Origin: Adhaeribacter pallidiroseus
Lineage (GTDB): Bacteria; Bacteroidota; Bacteroidia; Cytophagales; Hymenobacteraceae
NCBI RefSeq assembly: GCF_003340495.1
Contig: NZ_QASA01000001.1
Location: forward strand, 5,270,001 to 5,334,000
Reading direction: 5' to 3'
DNA: 64,000 bases
The position numbers and the translations under genes are program-made. The notes under the pieces were generated by a model. It saw only the letters and a list, made by a program, of their open reading frames with translations. It ran no database searches and was not told the DNA's origin. Shown here piece after piece: positions 50,723-60,587 of the stretch (its first letter is position 1; each line of letters starts with the position of its first letter).

Positions 50723-53700
50723 ATGGAGAATGTTTATTTATATTTTAGAATTACCCCGGGCTTCAAATGCTTTTGTTTATTTCTACTGTTATTGGTAGCG
50801 CAGGCCGCCAGCGGGCAAACTCCCGAAATAAATGTTAGAATAAATACCACCAATAAGCCAAGCACCAGTACGCACACGTTTGCCAATCAAAATGTGAATA
50901 CTACTAGTAATCCCCCAGTAACCTTTACCATTGAGAATCTTGGTACGACTAACTTAGCTATTTCGGGAGTTACTTTATCCGGACCAGATGCGAATCAGTT
51001 TACACTTACAACAACCGGGGTTACTGCTGAAGTAATACCGGGTGCTACCACTACTTTTACGGCTAACTTTGCTCCTAAAAATATTACACCAAGTACTAAA
51101 AATGCGGTTATAACTATTGCCTCCAACGACGCAGATGAAAGCGCATATACTATTAATGTAACGGGTAATGCCTTTATTTATAATGGTGCTATCACTACCA
51201 TTAATCCTGCTGCAGGAGCCGCTATTGGTGCTACTGTAACCATTAACGGAAATAACTTAATTAATACTACTGGCGTAACCTTTAACGGAGTGGCTGCTAC
51301 TTTTACCATAGTAAGCACTACCCGCGTTACAGCGGTTGTGCCCGCTGGTGCTACAACCGGCCTGATAAGTGTTACTAATCCGGTTGGTACCGTTAGCAGC
51401 GCTCAGCCTTATAATATTATACCCAAAATTACCAGCTTCACTCCTACTATTGCTGCTACGGGGAGTACCATAACCATTAACGGAACCAGCTTTACCGGAG
51501 CAACTTCCGTTAAATTTAATGGTTTAGAGGCTGCCTCTTTTGTCGTAAACAGTAGTACCAAAATTACTGCCGTAGTGCCGGCGAATGCTACTACTGGCCA
51601 AATCTCCGTAACTACTCCCAGTGGAACGGGCACAAGTGCCGCTTCTTTTACGCCATCCCCCGCTATTACATCTATAACCGGACCCGGAGGAAGCACTTCG
51701 GCGACCGTTGGTAATACGGTTACTATTAATGGTACCAGTTTTACTCCTGCTGCTACCGTAAAATTTGTTGATAAGAATGGAAATGCTTTAACCGCTCCTA
51801 AAAATTATGTGAATAATACGCAATTAACGGCTGTTGTTCCTTTAGGAGCTGTTACTGGCCTAGTTACGGTAACTACCAATGCGGGTGCAGCCAGCGCTAC
51901 GTTTACTATTGCCAACACCACTTATACCTGGAACAAAACAACCGGCGACTGGACCGAACCCACTAACTGGACGCCTGCCCGTTCGACTCCTGCCGGCACG
52001 GATATCCTTCTATTTGATGGAACAGTTACTCCTACGGCTACTGTTAATTTAAATTTTGCCACCTCTGAGACTGTTGGCTATTTAGGGGTTATTGGTAATG
52101 CTACAATTACTTTTTCGGTGGCCGCCGATAAAATTTTAAATATTGATAACAATGTGTCCGAGATAGAAGACTTTAACTTAGCTAATTTATCTAAGTTAAT
52201 TGTTACTAATTCTGTACCCGATGCTGATTTAGTTATTAATCTGATGCGCGGTGAAACCGGTTTGATAGGGGGAGGATTGGAGTTTAGGGGTACTGGCTCC
52301 GCGGAGCATCGTTTAATAGCGAACAACAGTGCTACCAATGGCAATACGTTAGTGTTTCAATCGAACAGCACTTTTACTGCAGCCGGAAATTTTACTGGTT
52401 CTCCTTTTGGTAGTGATTTTAACAACTCCGTCCAGTTTTCTTCCAATGCTACTTATTATAATCAATCGCCTGCTGGTGGTTCACCTTTTGGTAATTCCAG
52501 TTCCAGTGCAGTAATAGTATTTGATCCTAATACTATTTATCGCCACGATGTTAATACGCCACTTGACCTGCTAAATCGGACGTACGGGAGTATTAATATC
52601 AATTTACCTGCTTTTAATCAAACTGCTACGGGTGTTGGAAATTTAACCTTGCAAAGAGATCTTATCTTAACCAATGCTACAGCGTTTAACCTTAATCTAG
52701 TGGGTAATATCATTATAGGCCGGAATATAACGGTAACCCGGGGAAACTTAAATTTTAATTCTACTTCCACTACTATAAGATTAGATGGTTCTGGCGCTTC
52801 TAACAAAAACGGCGCGATACAAGGTGGTGCCACTACGGGCACTATTAATTTAGGAACAAATGCGCACCTGATAATTGAAGCGGGAGCTATTGTAACGGCA
52901 ACAAAAACCGTTGCCGGAACCGGTAGAGTGAGTATAAGCGGCACGGTACGGACAGGAACTACGAATACGGCTGGGTTATCGGGTAGCGCTACCACGCCCT
53001 TTGCTAATACCCTACAACCTTTAAACTTTAATGTTGGATCAGTAGCAGAATATAATGGTACAGGCTCACAAGCCATTTCTGGCGAAAATTATTCTAACTT
53101 AACTATAAGTGGGGTTAGAACCGCGGGTTCTGTTATTACGTTGCCGGGCACTTTAAGAATATCTGGTACTTTTACGGTTGCTCCTACGGGTGCTACTCCT
53201 TCCTATAACACTACCCTTAACAATAGCACTATTGACTTTAATGGCGACGATCAGATTATTCCCGCGTTTGATTACAACAATGTGGTTATCTCCGGAACTG
53301 ACGATAAAATTTTAGGCGATAATGTTATTATCAGCGGTAATCTTAGTATGGCCGCTAACAAGTTGTATACTTACGATGAAGGGAATAACTATAATTTAAT
53401 TCTAGGAGATAATGCTACTATTAGCGGAGAGGCTGCGGGCCGCTATGTAGTGGGTAATTTAAGTACTACTCGTGATTTAACTTCCAGCGGTTCTGATTTT
53501 GGGAATATAGGCATACTTATAGGTTTAGGGCCTTTGGGCTCCCAAGACTTAGGGCCAACGGTTGTTAACCGGATTTCTGGCCCTAACAGCAGCGTATTGG
53601 TTGGAGAATACCAAGGAATTAATCGTACCTGGGAGGTACAACCCACCAACCAGCCAACGGCTCCTATTAATGTTACTTTGTTCTGGGTAGCCGACGATGA

Positions 53701-54430
53701 CAATGGGAAAGACTTGACCACGGCCCGAGTCTGGAAAACGGAAGGAGATGACCCCGATACCTATTATGATGTAAGTAAAACCAACCAAAATGTCGTTAAC
53801 AATCGTAGGATCAATGCCACTATATATTCTTTTTCCATTTTTACCGTCTCCGACCAAAACAATCCTTTACCCGTTGAGCTAAGTTCTTTTGAGGTGGCTA
53901 AAAAAGGCAGTACCGCGGTATTAACCTGGCAAACGGCCACCGAAAAGAATAATCAAGGCTTTGCCATTGAGATTTCGGAAGATGCCCGAACATACAAAGA
54001 AGTAGGCTTTGTAAAATCGTTAAATTCTAATTCCAGCACTCCGCAAAGTTACGCATTTACGCACCGGGCCATCAAAGCCGGAACTTTCTACTACCGTTTA
54101 AAACAAACCGATTGGAGTGGAGCCACCCGGTACTATGGCCCGAAAGCAATTACCTTTGATCAGGTAATCCCGGCTTTGGCCGTATTCCCGAATCCCTTAA
54201 CCAGCAATACGCCTGCTTTATCGGTTCTGGTTGGCAGCAGTGTGGCGGAAAGTGTGGATATTACCGTAACGGATGTACTCGGCAAGGTAGTTTATCGCCG
54301 AAGTGTAATCGTAAATCCGGCGCAAAACGAAGTAAAAGTGGATTTAAATAATCAAGCGGCGGGGGTATATATCATCCGGGTAATCAGCCCTTCTACGGGT
54401 ACTAACCAAACCCGCATTGTGAAGCAATAA
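50723..54430 (+). CDS. Large secreted T9SS protein with choice-of-anchor and IPT/TIG domains
   Basis: This is a 1235-residue surface protein (ATG at 50723; an adjacent GTG is also possible) with a signal ending AASGQ. Residues about 30-145 match the choice-of-anchor D (ASH/Hydin-like) pattern with TFTIENLGTTNL. Three IPT/TIG beta-sandwiches follow at about 155-400, each with a GxxVTINGxxF-type motif. A long beta-solenoid/adhesin-like Thr/Asn-rich region spans about 400-1000. The last part has a PVELSSFEV-type domain and a T9SS type A sorting domain (AVFPNPLTSN, then AAGVYIIRV). It is probably an exported adhesin or matrix protein. No enzyme domain is seen. Confidence 0.88.
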   Translation: MENVYLYFRITPGFKCFCLFLLLLVAQAASGQTPEINVRINTTNKPSTSTHTFANQNVNTTSNPPVTFTIENLGTTNLAISGVTLSGPDANQFTLTTTGVTAEVIPGATTTFTANFAPKNITPSTKNAVITIASNDADESAYTINVTGNAFIYNGAITTINPAAGAAIGATVTINGNNLINTTGVTFNGVAATFTIVSTTRVTAVVPAGATTGLISVTNPVGTVSSAQPYNIIPKITSFTPTIAATGSTITINGTSFTGATSVKFNGLEAASFVVNSSTKITAVVPANATTGQISVTTPSGTGTSAASFTPSPAITSITGPGGSTSATVGNTVTINGTSFTPAATVKFVDKNGNALTAPKNYVNNTQLTAVVPLGAVTGLVTVTTNAGAASATFTIANTTYTWNKTTGDWTEPTNWTPARSTPAGTDILLFDGTVTPTATVNLNFATSETVGYLGVIGNATITFSVAADKILNIDNNVSEIEDFNLANLSKLIVTNSVPDADLVINLMRGETGLIGGGLEFRGTGSAEHRLIANNSATNGNTLVFQSNSTFTAAGNFTGSPFGSDFNNSVQFSSNATYYNQSPAGGSPFGNSSSSAVIVFDPNTIYRHDVNTPLDLLNRTYGSININLPAFNQTATGVGNLTLQRDLILTNATAFNLNLVGNIIIGRNITVTRGNLNFNSTSTTIRLDGSGASNKNGAIQGGATTGTINLGTNAHLIIEAGAIVTATKTVAGTGRVSISGTVRTGTTNTAGLSGSATTPFANTLQPLNFNVGSVAEYNGTGSQAISGENYSNLTISGVRTAGSVITLPGTLRISGTFTVAPTGATPSYNTTLNNSTIDFNGDDQIIPAFDYNNVVISGTDDKILGDNVIISGNLSMAANKLYTYDEGNNYNLILGDNATISGEAAGRYVVGNLSTTRDLTSSGSDFGNIGILIGLGPLGSQDLGPTVVNRISGPNSSVLVGEYQGINRTWEVQPTNQPTAPINVTLFWVADDDNGKDLTTARVWKTEGDDPDTYYDVSKTNQNVVNNRRINATIYSFSIFTVSDQNNPLPVELSSFEVAKKGSTAVLTWQTATEKNNQGFAIEISEDARTYKEVGFVKSLNSNSSTPQSYAFTHRAIKAGTFYYRLKQTDWSGATRYYGPKAITFDQVIPALAVFPNPLTSNTPALSVLVGSSVAESVDITVTDVLGKVVYRRSVIVNPAQNEVKVDLNNQAAGVYIIRVISPSTGTNQTRIVKQ

Positions 54431-54454
54431 TTAAAGTAACCATATTTGAATTTT

Positions 54455-54483
54455 AAAAAAGGAAGCAACTGCTTCCTTTTTTT
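54455..54483 (+). terminator. Rho-independent terminator
   Basis: AAAAAAGGAAGC (54455-54466) pairs with GCTTCCTTTTTT (54471-54482) around an AACT loop, with a T-run on the plus strand. It follows the large surface protein gene. Confidence 0.85.
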
Positions 54484-54590
54484 ATGTACCGCAATCTGCC
54501 CGGGCAATAAAATCGTTTATAAAAAGCAAATTTTTAAATTTTCAACAACTTGCCAATGAAATGGTATCTGTATTTACCTGAAAAATGGCA

Positions 54591-54621
54591 TTGGTTTATT
54601 AAACTTCTCTCTGTAATTTTG
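54591..54621 (+). promoter_or_regulatory. Bacteroidota-type promoter of glyA
   Basis: TTGG at 54591-54594, a 19-nt spacer, then TAATTTTG at 54614-54621 match the -33/-7 consensus TTTG-N19-TAnnTTTG closely. The ATG at 54653 lies about 25 nt after the predicted start site. Confidence 0.55.
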
Positions 54622-54652
54622 GACTCACTTTACCATCACGTACTTATTTAAA

Positions 54653-55927
54653 ATGCAGAAAGATACCGCCATATTTAATTTAATCCAGCAGGAAAAACAA
54701 CGCCAGATGCACGGTTTAGAATTAATTGCTTCCGAAAATTTTGTATCGGAGCAGGTAATGCAGGCTATGGGCAGCGAATTAACCAATAAATACGCGGAAG
54801 GCTTACCTGGCAAACGGTATTATGGCGGCTGCGAAGTGGTGGACCAGGCCGAGCAATTAGCTATTGACCGGGCCAAAGAATTATTTAATGCCGCTTGGGT
54901 AAACGTGCAACCGCACTCCGGAGCGCAGGCCAATGCCGCCGTAATGCTGGGCGTTATTAACCCCGGCGATAAAATTTTAGGTTTCGACTTATCGCACGGC
55001 GGTCACTTAACGCACGGCTCGCCGGTTAACTTTTCGGGTAAACTGTACCAGCCTTTATTTTACGGCGTGGAGCAAGAAACAGGCCTGATTGACTGGGACA
55101 AAGTGTACGACATTGCCGTAAAAGAAAAACCAAAATTAATTATTTGCGGCGCTTCGGCTTACTCCCGCGATTGGAATTACGAGCGCTTGCGCGAAGCGGC
55201 CGATGCCGTAGGCGCTTTGTTAATGGCCGATATTTCGCACCCGGCGGGTTTAATTGCCCGCGGGTTACTCAACGACCCGTTTGAGTTTTGCCATATTGTA
55301 ACTACTACTACGCACAAGACTTTACGCGGTCCGCGGGGTGGTATGATTATGATGCCGCAGGATTTTGAAAATCCCTGGGGTTTAAAAACACCCAAAGGCG
55401 AATTGCGCCTGATGTCGTCGGTGTTGGATGCGGCGGTTTTCCCGGGAACCCAAGGGGGCCCGCTGGAGCACGTCATTGCTTCTAAAGCCGTATCGTTCTT
55501 CGAAGCTTTATCCGACGATTATTTAAATTACATTATTCAGGTGCAGAAAAATGCGAAAGCCTTAGCAAAAGCGTTAACGGATCGGGGTTACCAGATTATT
55601 TCGGGCGGCACCGACAACCACTTAATGTTAATTGACTTGCGCTCGAAAGGCTTATCGGGTAAACTGGCCGAAAACACCTTAATTAAAGCCGATATTACCA
55701 TTAATAAAAACATGGTGCCTTTCGATGATAAATCACCGTTTGTTACCTCGGGTATGCGCATTGGTTCGGCGGCCGTAACTACCCGGGGTTTAAAAGAAGC
55801 CGACATGGAACGGGTGGTTTCTTTGATTGACGAGGTTTTAATGAACCACGATAATGATACTAAAATTGCAGCCGTAAAACAGGAAATTAACGCCTGGATG
55901 CAGCACGTTCCTTTATTTAATTTTTAA
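54653..55927 (+). CDS. glyA: Serine hydroxymethyltransferase
   Basis: This 424-residue PLP enzyme interconverts serine and glycine with tetrahydrofolate. It is the main source of one-carbon units and is cytosolic and dimeric or tetrameric. The PLP lysine is Lys222 in [23 protein letters not shown], then [15 protein letters not shown] and [10 protein letters not shown] are further family segments. Its length agrees with the family. It leads a unit with tatC and rpiB, in the same direction, with a 22-nt gap to tatC. Confidence 0.97.
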   Translation: MQKDTAIFNLIQQEKQRQMHGLELIASENFVSEQVMQAMGSELTNKYAEGLPGKRYYGGCEVVDQAEQLAIDRAKELFNAAWVNVQPHSGAQANAAVMLGVINPGDKILGFDLSHGGHLTHGSPVNFSGKLYQPLFYGVEQETGLIDWDKVYDIAVKEKPKLIICGASAYSRDWNYERLREAADAVGALLMADISHPAGLIARGLLNDPFEFCHIVTTTTHKTLRGPRGGMIMMPQDFENPWGLKTPKGELRLMSSVLDAAVFPGTQGGPLEHVIASKAVSFFEALSDDYLNYIIQVQKNAKALAKALTDRGYQIISGGTDNHLMLIDLRSKGLSGKLAENTLIKADITINKNMVPFDDKSPFVTSGMRIGSAAVTTRGLKEADMERVVSLIDEVLMNHDNDTKIAAVKQEINAWMQHVPLFNF

Positions 55928-55949
55928 TATCTAGCCCGGAAAAGTAGCG

Positions 55950-56792
55950 GTGGAAGAAGAAGTTGTAGTAAGTAGTGGTGAACACGAAATGTCGTTTATC
56001 GACCATCTGGAAGAATTAAGATGGCATTTAATCCGTTCGGTAGCATCTATTTTGGTTTTTGCCACGGGAGCATTTCTATCGAAAGATTTTATTTTTCATG
56101 ATTTAATTCTGGGGCCTTCCCGCGCTGATTTTTTTACTTACCGTAAGTTATGTGAACTGGGCGCTTATTTGGGCCGGCCGGAGGTATGCATCGATAAAAT
56201 TTCGTTTACGCTGCAAAGCCGCGAAATGAGTAGCCAGTTTACCACCCACATGACGGTTTCGGCCATTATTGGTTTAGTATTGGCTTTCCCCTATACTTTC
56301 TGGGAGATCTGGCGGTTTATTAAACCGGGTTTGTACGAACGCGAACAAAAAAATTCACGCGGGGCGGTATTTTTCGTATCGCTATTATTCTTTACCGGTA
56401 CGTTGTTCGGTTATTTTATTGCGGCACCGCTATCCATTAACTTTCTGGCTTCTTACCAGGTAGATCCCAGCATTCTGAACGAGTTCGATTTGGCTTCTTA
56501 TATTTCTACCCTCACCACCATGACCTTTTCGTGCGCGCTCATGTTTGAGTTGCCCATGATTGTGTTTTTCCTGGCAAAAGCAGGTTTGGTGTCGCCGGAA
56601 ATTATGAAGTTGTACCGCCGGCACGCCATTGTGGTAATTTTAATTATTGCCGCGGTTATTTCGCCACCCGATGTAATGAGTATGATGCTGATTGCGATAC
56701 CACTGCTTTTACTTTACGAAGTAAGTATTTACATCGCCAAAGCGGTGCGCAAAAAAGACATCGACCGGTTAAACGATGAACTGACCAGTTAA
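55950..56792 (+). CDS. tatC: Sec-independent translocase subunit TatC
   Basis: This 280-residue inner-membrane protein has six hydrophobic segments. FIDHLEELRWHLIRSV is the N-terminal twin-arginine recognition region. The first periplasmic loop (about 60-105) is longer than usual, typical of Bacteroidota. Helix signatures include FPYTFWEIWRFIKPGLYEREQ. It forms the receptor for folded Tat substrates; several window proteins have Tat-like leaders. The start is GTG at 55950, 22 nt after the glyA stop. TatA/B are not in the window. Confidence 0.95.
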   Translation: MEEEVVVSSGEHEMSFIDHLEELRWHLIRSVASILVFATGAFLSKDFIFHDLILGPSRADFFTYRKLCELGAYLGRPEVCIDKISFTLQSREMSSQFTTHMTVSAIIGLVLAFPYTFWEIWRFIKPGLYEREQKNSRGAVFFVSLLFFTGTLFGYFIAAPLSINFLASYQVDPSILNEFDLASYISTLTTMTFSCALMFELPMIVFFLAKAGLVSPEIMKLYRRHAIVVILIIAAVISPPDVMSMMLIAIPLLLLYEVSIYIAKAVRKKDIDRLNDELTS

Positions 56793-56896
56793 GATTAAAA
56801 AATAAATAAGACTTAATTTTTAAAAATTTAAAAATCTGTTACAAGTTAGGTGGGGTACATACCCCCGCTGGTAACGTAATCTTGCAACTAAATTTT

Positions 56897-57331
56897 ATGG
56901 CTTTAACAATTGCTGTTGGCGGCGATCATGCCGGGTATGCGTACAAGCAAAACATAATAAACTTGTTACAGCAACTAGGGCATACGGTGCAGGATTTTGG
57001 TCCTAATTCCAGTGCCTCCGTTGATTACCCCGATCATGTGCATCCCTTAGCCAAGGCCATTACAAACAAAGAAGCTGATTTTGGCATATTAATTTGCGGC
57101 AGCGGGAATGGTGTAGCCATAACGGCCAATAAGCACCCGCAGGTGCGGGCTGCCTTGTGCTGGTTACCCGAGCTCGCCCAATTGGCGCGGAGCCACAACA
57201 ATGCGAATGTACTTTGTATACCGGCCCGGTTTATTTCGGAAGAAACGGCTCACGAAATGGTACAGGAATTTCTGATTACTCTGTTTGAAGGTGGTCGCCA
57301 TCAAACCCGCGTTTCCAAAATGACCTGTTAA
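56897..57331 (+). CDS. rpiB: Ribose-5-phosphate isomerase B
   Basis: With the ATG at 56897 the protein has 144 residues. It opens with MALTIAVGGDHAGYAYKQ, the RpiB phosphate-binding region. The catalytic Cys is in ILICGSGNGVAITANKHP, where typical sequences read CGTGIG. RAALCWLPELAQLARSHNNANV follows. It would interconvert ribose-5-phosphate and ribulose-5-phosphate, possibly also allose phosphates. The in-frame TTG at 56882 would add five residues without support. A strong terminator follows. Confidence 0.93.
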   Translation: MALTIAVGGDHAGYAYKQNIINLLQQLGHTVQDFGPNSSASVDYPDHVHPLAKAITNKEADFGILICGSGNGVAITANKHPQVRAALCWLPELAQLARSHNNANVLCIPARFISEETAHEMVQEFLITLFEGGRHQTRVSKMTC

Positions 57332-57364
57332 GTGCCGCAAAGGTCTTCATTCTTGTGAAAATTT

Positions 57365-57404
57365 AAAAAAGGGCTTGGTATGTAGTCTGCCAAGCCCTTT
57401 TTTT
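57365..57404. terminator. Bidirectional terminator after rpiB
   Basis: AAAAAAGGGCTTGG (57365-57378) pairs with CCAAGCCCTTTTTT (57390-57403) around an 11-nt loop. It serves rpiB and the convergent minus-strand membrane protein gene. Confidence 0.85.
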
Positions 57405-57468
57405 AAATTTTATCACGTGTTCCTTTTACTTTTTGTACTAGATGCTTATTAACAGAAAACCGCCTTAT

Positions 57469-58878
57469 TTATTTTATCCGTTGAAAAACTTGCGGGTTGT
57501 TGGTAACAGCTTGGTAAGCACCAAAAGCATTCGGAATTTTGTATTGTAACTCCCGCATCAACTGAGGATCGGCTACGATATAATCGGGGTAGTGCGTGGC
57601 AATGTTCTGGTAAATTTTAAAAACGGCCTGGTACGTGTCCAGTTCATTAAAGTCGTTTTTGGCTATGTCCCAGTTTAAGTAAGGCGAAGTGAGCCGGTTA
57701 TACTGGTAGTAATTTAAGTCGCGGTTAAGAACCAGCAAATTTTTATCCTGGATAATGGCGTATTTCGGGGCCGGATTCACCAGCAAGTCGGTTAGTTTAA
57801 TCTGGAAAAACGGAACCCAGCCTAAAAAAGTAAGAAAGCGCAACAAGATAACGCCCGAAAAAAACACCAGAAAAAACGTTTCGCGGATAACCGCTTTCCG
57901 GATTTGTAAAAAAAAGGAGGTGCCGTAATAAGCCAGGGCGGGTAAAAATAACAATAATGCCTGCGTAGAGATTTTCTTACCAATAATAGCAATTACTACC
58001 GCTACTGGCAACCAAACAAGCATTAACTGCAAGATTTTAGCCTGGTAATTTAATCCGGGAGCATGCGTAATGGTGTGTAATACCGTAAAAATTAAAAAAA
58101 CCAAGGGCAAAGCCAGAATCTTTAAAACATCTACCGGCACCAGTAAAAAGTCTACCTGAAAATTCCAGTCGGGTAGTAAATGAAAGTCTAGGAAATTGGT
58201 GATACTGCCGGTGTACAAATAATAAGTAAGCACGACACTGTACGGAAAAATAAATCCGCAAATTAAAAGCAAGGAGCTGCGGAACGAGCTGGAAGCAAAT
58301 AAAATAATGGCGAATAAGGCAATTACTAAAAATAACACCAAAGGCAAATAGCACAAAGCCCCTAAACCCAGAATAAAGCCCGCCTTAAATAATTGACGGT
58401 TGTTCTCGCCTTCTTTCGAAAAAGAAATTAAATAATTAAGCGAAAATATAACGAAGGTCATGCCCAGTAAAAGCGGCGTAAGCGTATCCAGTTCAAAAAA
58501 AACACTGCTGGCAACCAGGTACAGCAAAGCGGGCAAGTAAGTACGATCCGGATGAACGTTGTGCCGGTTAAAAACAGAATTAAGCCGCAGTGCCTGAATC
58601 AAAATTAAAAAAATCGGTAGTAGGCGGTAAACCAGCAACGAGCGACCAGCCAGTAAGTCAATGAGCCAGTAAATTCCGGCGGCGAGTGGTGCTTCACTGT
58701 CAAAAATATCGCGGTACAATAAATAGCCGTTGGCCATACGTTCACCCAGAACCATTTCTTTTAATTCGGGCAAGGTAAGTGGTACTCCCCAGAATACCAG
58801 CGGAATCCGGATCGCCAGAAAAAGTAAAACCAACGAAAGCAGCCGGGATAAAAGTAAACTGCGGAAGTAACGAATCAA
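57469..58878 (-). CDS. Multi-spanning membrane protein, possible GT-C-like fold
   Basis: This 469-residue protein has about ten to twelve hydrophobic segments. The N-terminal segment ends in an acidic pair after the first helix (RDIFDSEAPLAAGIY), at a position suggestive of a GT-C glycosyltransferase DSEAP-type loop. A soluble C-terminal part (about 390-469) closes it. GT-C enzymes use lipid-linked sugar donors, but no conserved family signature is secure here. It is monocistronic and faces the rpiB unit. I cannot assign a substrate. Confidence 0.6.
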   Translation of the reverse strand: MIRYFRSLLLSRLLSLVLLFLAIRIPLVFWGVPLTLPELKEMVLGERMANGYLLYRDIFDSEAPLAAGIYWLIDLLAGRSLLVYRLLPIFLILIQALRLNSVFNRHNVHPDRTYLPALLYLVASSVFFELDTLTPLLLGMTFVIFSLNYLISFSKEGENNRQLFKAGFILGLGALCYLPLVLFLVIALFAIILFASSSFRSSLLLICGFIFPYSVVLTYYLYTGSITNFLDFHLLPDWNFQVDFLLVPVDVLKILALPLVFLIFTVLHTITHAPGLNYQAKILQLMLVWLPVAVVIAIIGKKISTQALLLFLPALAYYGTSFFLQIRKAVIRETFFLVFFSGVILLRFLTFLGWVPFFQIKLTDLLVNPAPKYAIIQDKNLLVLNRDLNYYQYNRLTSPYLNWDIAKNDFNELDTYQAVFKIYQNIATHYPDYIVADPQLMRELQYKIPNAFGAYQAVTNNPQVFQRIK

Positions 58879-58885
58879 GTTATTC

Positions 58886-58927
58886 TAGAAATTAGAAATT
58901 AAAAATTATGAATTAGAAATTTAAAAT
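58886..58927. repeat. Degenerate 7-nt-phased tract (family 3)
   Basis: Six heptads in phase: TAGAAAT, TAGAAAT, TAAAAAT, TATGAAT, TAGAAAT, TTAAAAT. An inverted partner of the same family lies at 59023-59064. Confidence 0.6.
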
Positions 58928-59022
58928 TTTAAAAAATGATTCATGTGGCTACTATTTATAATGGGGTAGAACGATAACGGGTACTTTCCTTTATCATACA
59001 TCTGTTTTTGATGGTAAAAACA

Positions 59023-59064
59023 ATTTATAATTTTTAATTTCTGATTTTTTAAGGTGTAATTTTT
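59023..59064. repeat. Degenerate 7-nt-phased tract (family 3, inverted)
   Basis: Heptads ATTTATA, ATTTTTA, ATTTCTG, ATTTTTT, AAGGTGT, AATTTTT are the complementary form of the tract at 58886-58927, so the two form a degenerate inverted pair about 95 nt apart. Confidence 0.5.
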
Positions 59065-59126
59065 AATTCAGCGTAAGCACAACGGAGCAGGTAAAAGTGC
59101 GAAAATAATGTGATATTTGCAGGCAG

Positions 59127-59522
59127 ATGGAAAGTAAAAGACAACAAAAGTTCGCCAAACTAATTCAGAAGGAGTTAGCGGAAGTGTTTCAGCGGGAATG
59201 CTCCCACTTATTTCCGGGAGCCTACGTGTCGGTGAGTGTGGTGCGGGTTTCGCCGGATTTAGGCGTAGCTAAGGTGTACCTGAGCCTGCTGATGGGAACG
59301 AACGCCAAAGAATTGCTGCAGGAAATAAAAATAAATACCAAAACCATCCGGCATTTACTCGCGCAGCGCATAAAAAAACAAGTACGGGTTATTCCGGAGT
59401 TAATCTTTTTCCTGGATGATACCGCCGAATACGCGGCCCGGATGGAACAGTTATTTTCGGGCTTAGACATACCGCCGGCCGATAAAGAAGAATCCTCCGA
59501 AACCAACGACGAGGATAAATAA
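59127..59522 (+). CDS. rbfA: 30S ribosome-binding factor A
   Basis: This 131-residue KH-fold protein helps 30S subunit maturation, particularly 16S rRNA 5'-end processing and cold adaptation. Family marks are ESKRQQKFAKLIQKELAEVF at the N-terminus, VSVVRVSPDLGVAKVYLSLL, and the closing RVIPELIFFLDDTAEYAARM. The C-terminal residues are an acidic tail. It opens a unit with a methyltransferase and an FtsX-type permease, an order commonly seen in Bacteroidota. Confidence 0.94.
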   Translation: MESKRQQKFAKLIQKELAEVFQRECSHLFPGAYVSVSVVRVSPDLGVAKVYLSLLMGTNAKELLQEIKINTKTIRHLLAQRIKKQVRVIPELIFFLDDTAEYAARMEQLFSGLDIPPADKEESSETNDEDK

Positions 59523-59580
59523 ACACGAATACTTTAGGAGCATCCTTTAATGCGGGTGCTGTTACTTTTGCTAATCTGGC

Positions 59581-60390
59581 ATGCAATACGACCCCATAAA
59601 ACGCATCTTGGGCGCAGCGTTTAATAAAACTCCTTTTCTCCGCCGCCTTTTTTATAATCTGCTCGATTTACTGTTGCTGCGAACCTGGCACGTGCACAAA
59701 GAATTACGCGCCTGGGCCGGTAATAAGCGCAATCAACCCATTCATATTCTGGATGCCGGTTCCGGTTACGGCCAGTACACCTATTACCTGTCGGGCATGA
59801 GCACCAAATGGCGCATTTTGGCGGTAGACGTAAAAGAAGAACAAATTGCCGATAGTAACCGCTTTTTCGCCCAAATAGGCCGGCCGCACGTGCGCTTTGC
59901 CGTGGCCGATCTGGTTACTTTTCAACAACCCGAGACGTACGATCTGGCTTTATCGGTAGATGTAATGGAGCATATTCTGGAAGATGTGGAAGTTTTTAAA
60001 AATATTCATGCTTCTTTAAAAAAAGGCGGGATGTTATTGATTTCTACCCCTTCGGACCAGGGCGGCTCCGACGTACACGACAACGACGAAAGCTCGTTTA
60101 TTGAAGAACACGTACGCGATGGCTACAACATCAACGAAATTGCGGATAAATTAAAAATTGCCGGCTTCGATAAAGTGCAGGCGCGGTACTCCTACGGCCA
60201 ACCTGGGCAAATATCGTGGCGCTTATCCATGAAGTACCCCATCCTGATGCTGGGCAAATCCAAAGCTTTTTTCGTGATACTGCCTTTTTATTACCTGGTA
60301 ACTTTTCCGTTCTGTCTTATTCTAAACTGGCTCGATGCCAATAACAATCATAGCACGGGCACCGGACTCATTGTAAAAGCCTGGAAGTAA
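59581..60390 (+). CDS. Class I SAM-dependent methyltransferase
   Basis: This 269-residue Rossmann methyltransferase has motif I HILDAGSGYGQYTYYLSG at about 57-74, an acidic strand AVDVKEEQI, and motif IV TYDLALSVDVMEHI. A C-terminal hydrophobic segment (FFVILPFYYLVTFPFCLILNW) could anchor it in the membrane. The family is large and the substrate is not clear; small-molecule or lipid methylation is possible. It begins about 58 nt after rbfA on the same strand. Confidence 0.85.
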   Translation: MQYDPIKRILGAAFNKTPFLRRLFYNLLDLLLLRTWHVHKELRAWAGNKRNQPIHILDAGSGYGQYTYYLSGMSTKWRILAVDVKEEQIADSNRFFAQIGRPHVRFAVADLVTFQQPETYDLALSVDVMEHILEDVEVFKNIHASLKKGGMLLISTPSDQGGSDVHDNDESSFIEEHVRDGYNINEIADKLKIAGFDKVQARYSYGQPGQISWRLSMKYPILMLGKSKAFFVILPFYYLVTFPFCLILNWLDANNNHSTGTGLIVKAWK

Positions 60391-60423
60391 TTTAAGTTAC
60401 AGGTTGCAAGGTGCAAGTTGTAA

Positions 60424-60468
60424 GGTTAGAAAGTTTGAAGGTTGGAAGGTTGAAAAGTTGGAAGGTTG
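60424..60468. repeat. 8-nt-phased degenerate tract
   Basis: Octads GGTTAGAA, AGTTTGAA, GGTTGGAA, GGTTGAAA, AGTTGGAA, then GGTTG. It is the complementary form of the tract at 25852-25889. Confidence 0.55.
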
Positions 60469-60533
60469 CACATTATCAGGTGGAAAGTTGAAAGGGTTAA
60501 ACTACCGATGATAGCGTTCTTTTAATGGAAGAA

Positions 60534-60587
60534 GCAGCCTCTCCTTCCCTGTTTTTAGGGAAGGTGCCCTTTAGGGCGGAAGGGTTA
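60534..60587. repeat. Solo arm of the inverted-repeat family
   Basis: This segment (AGCCTCTCCTTCCCTG then GGGAAGGTGCC and AGGGCGGAAGGGTT) matches the right arm at 33517-33566, with substitutions. No partner arm lies nearby. Confidence 0.55.

Noticed and set aside
54455-54483. Hairpin considered as a riboswitch or small RNA upstream of glyA
   Set aside because: It is a short A-run/stem/T-run hairpin directly after the surface protein gene, as expected for a terminator; glyA has its own promoter further on.
56430-56624. Antisense frame within tatC
   Set aside because: Shadow of the tatC coding frame; no independent evidence.
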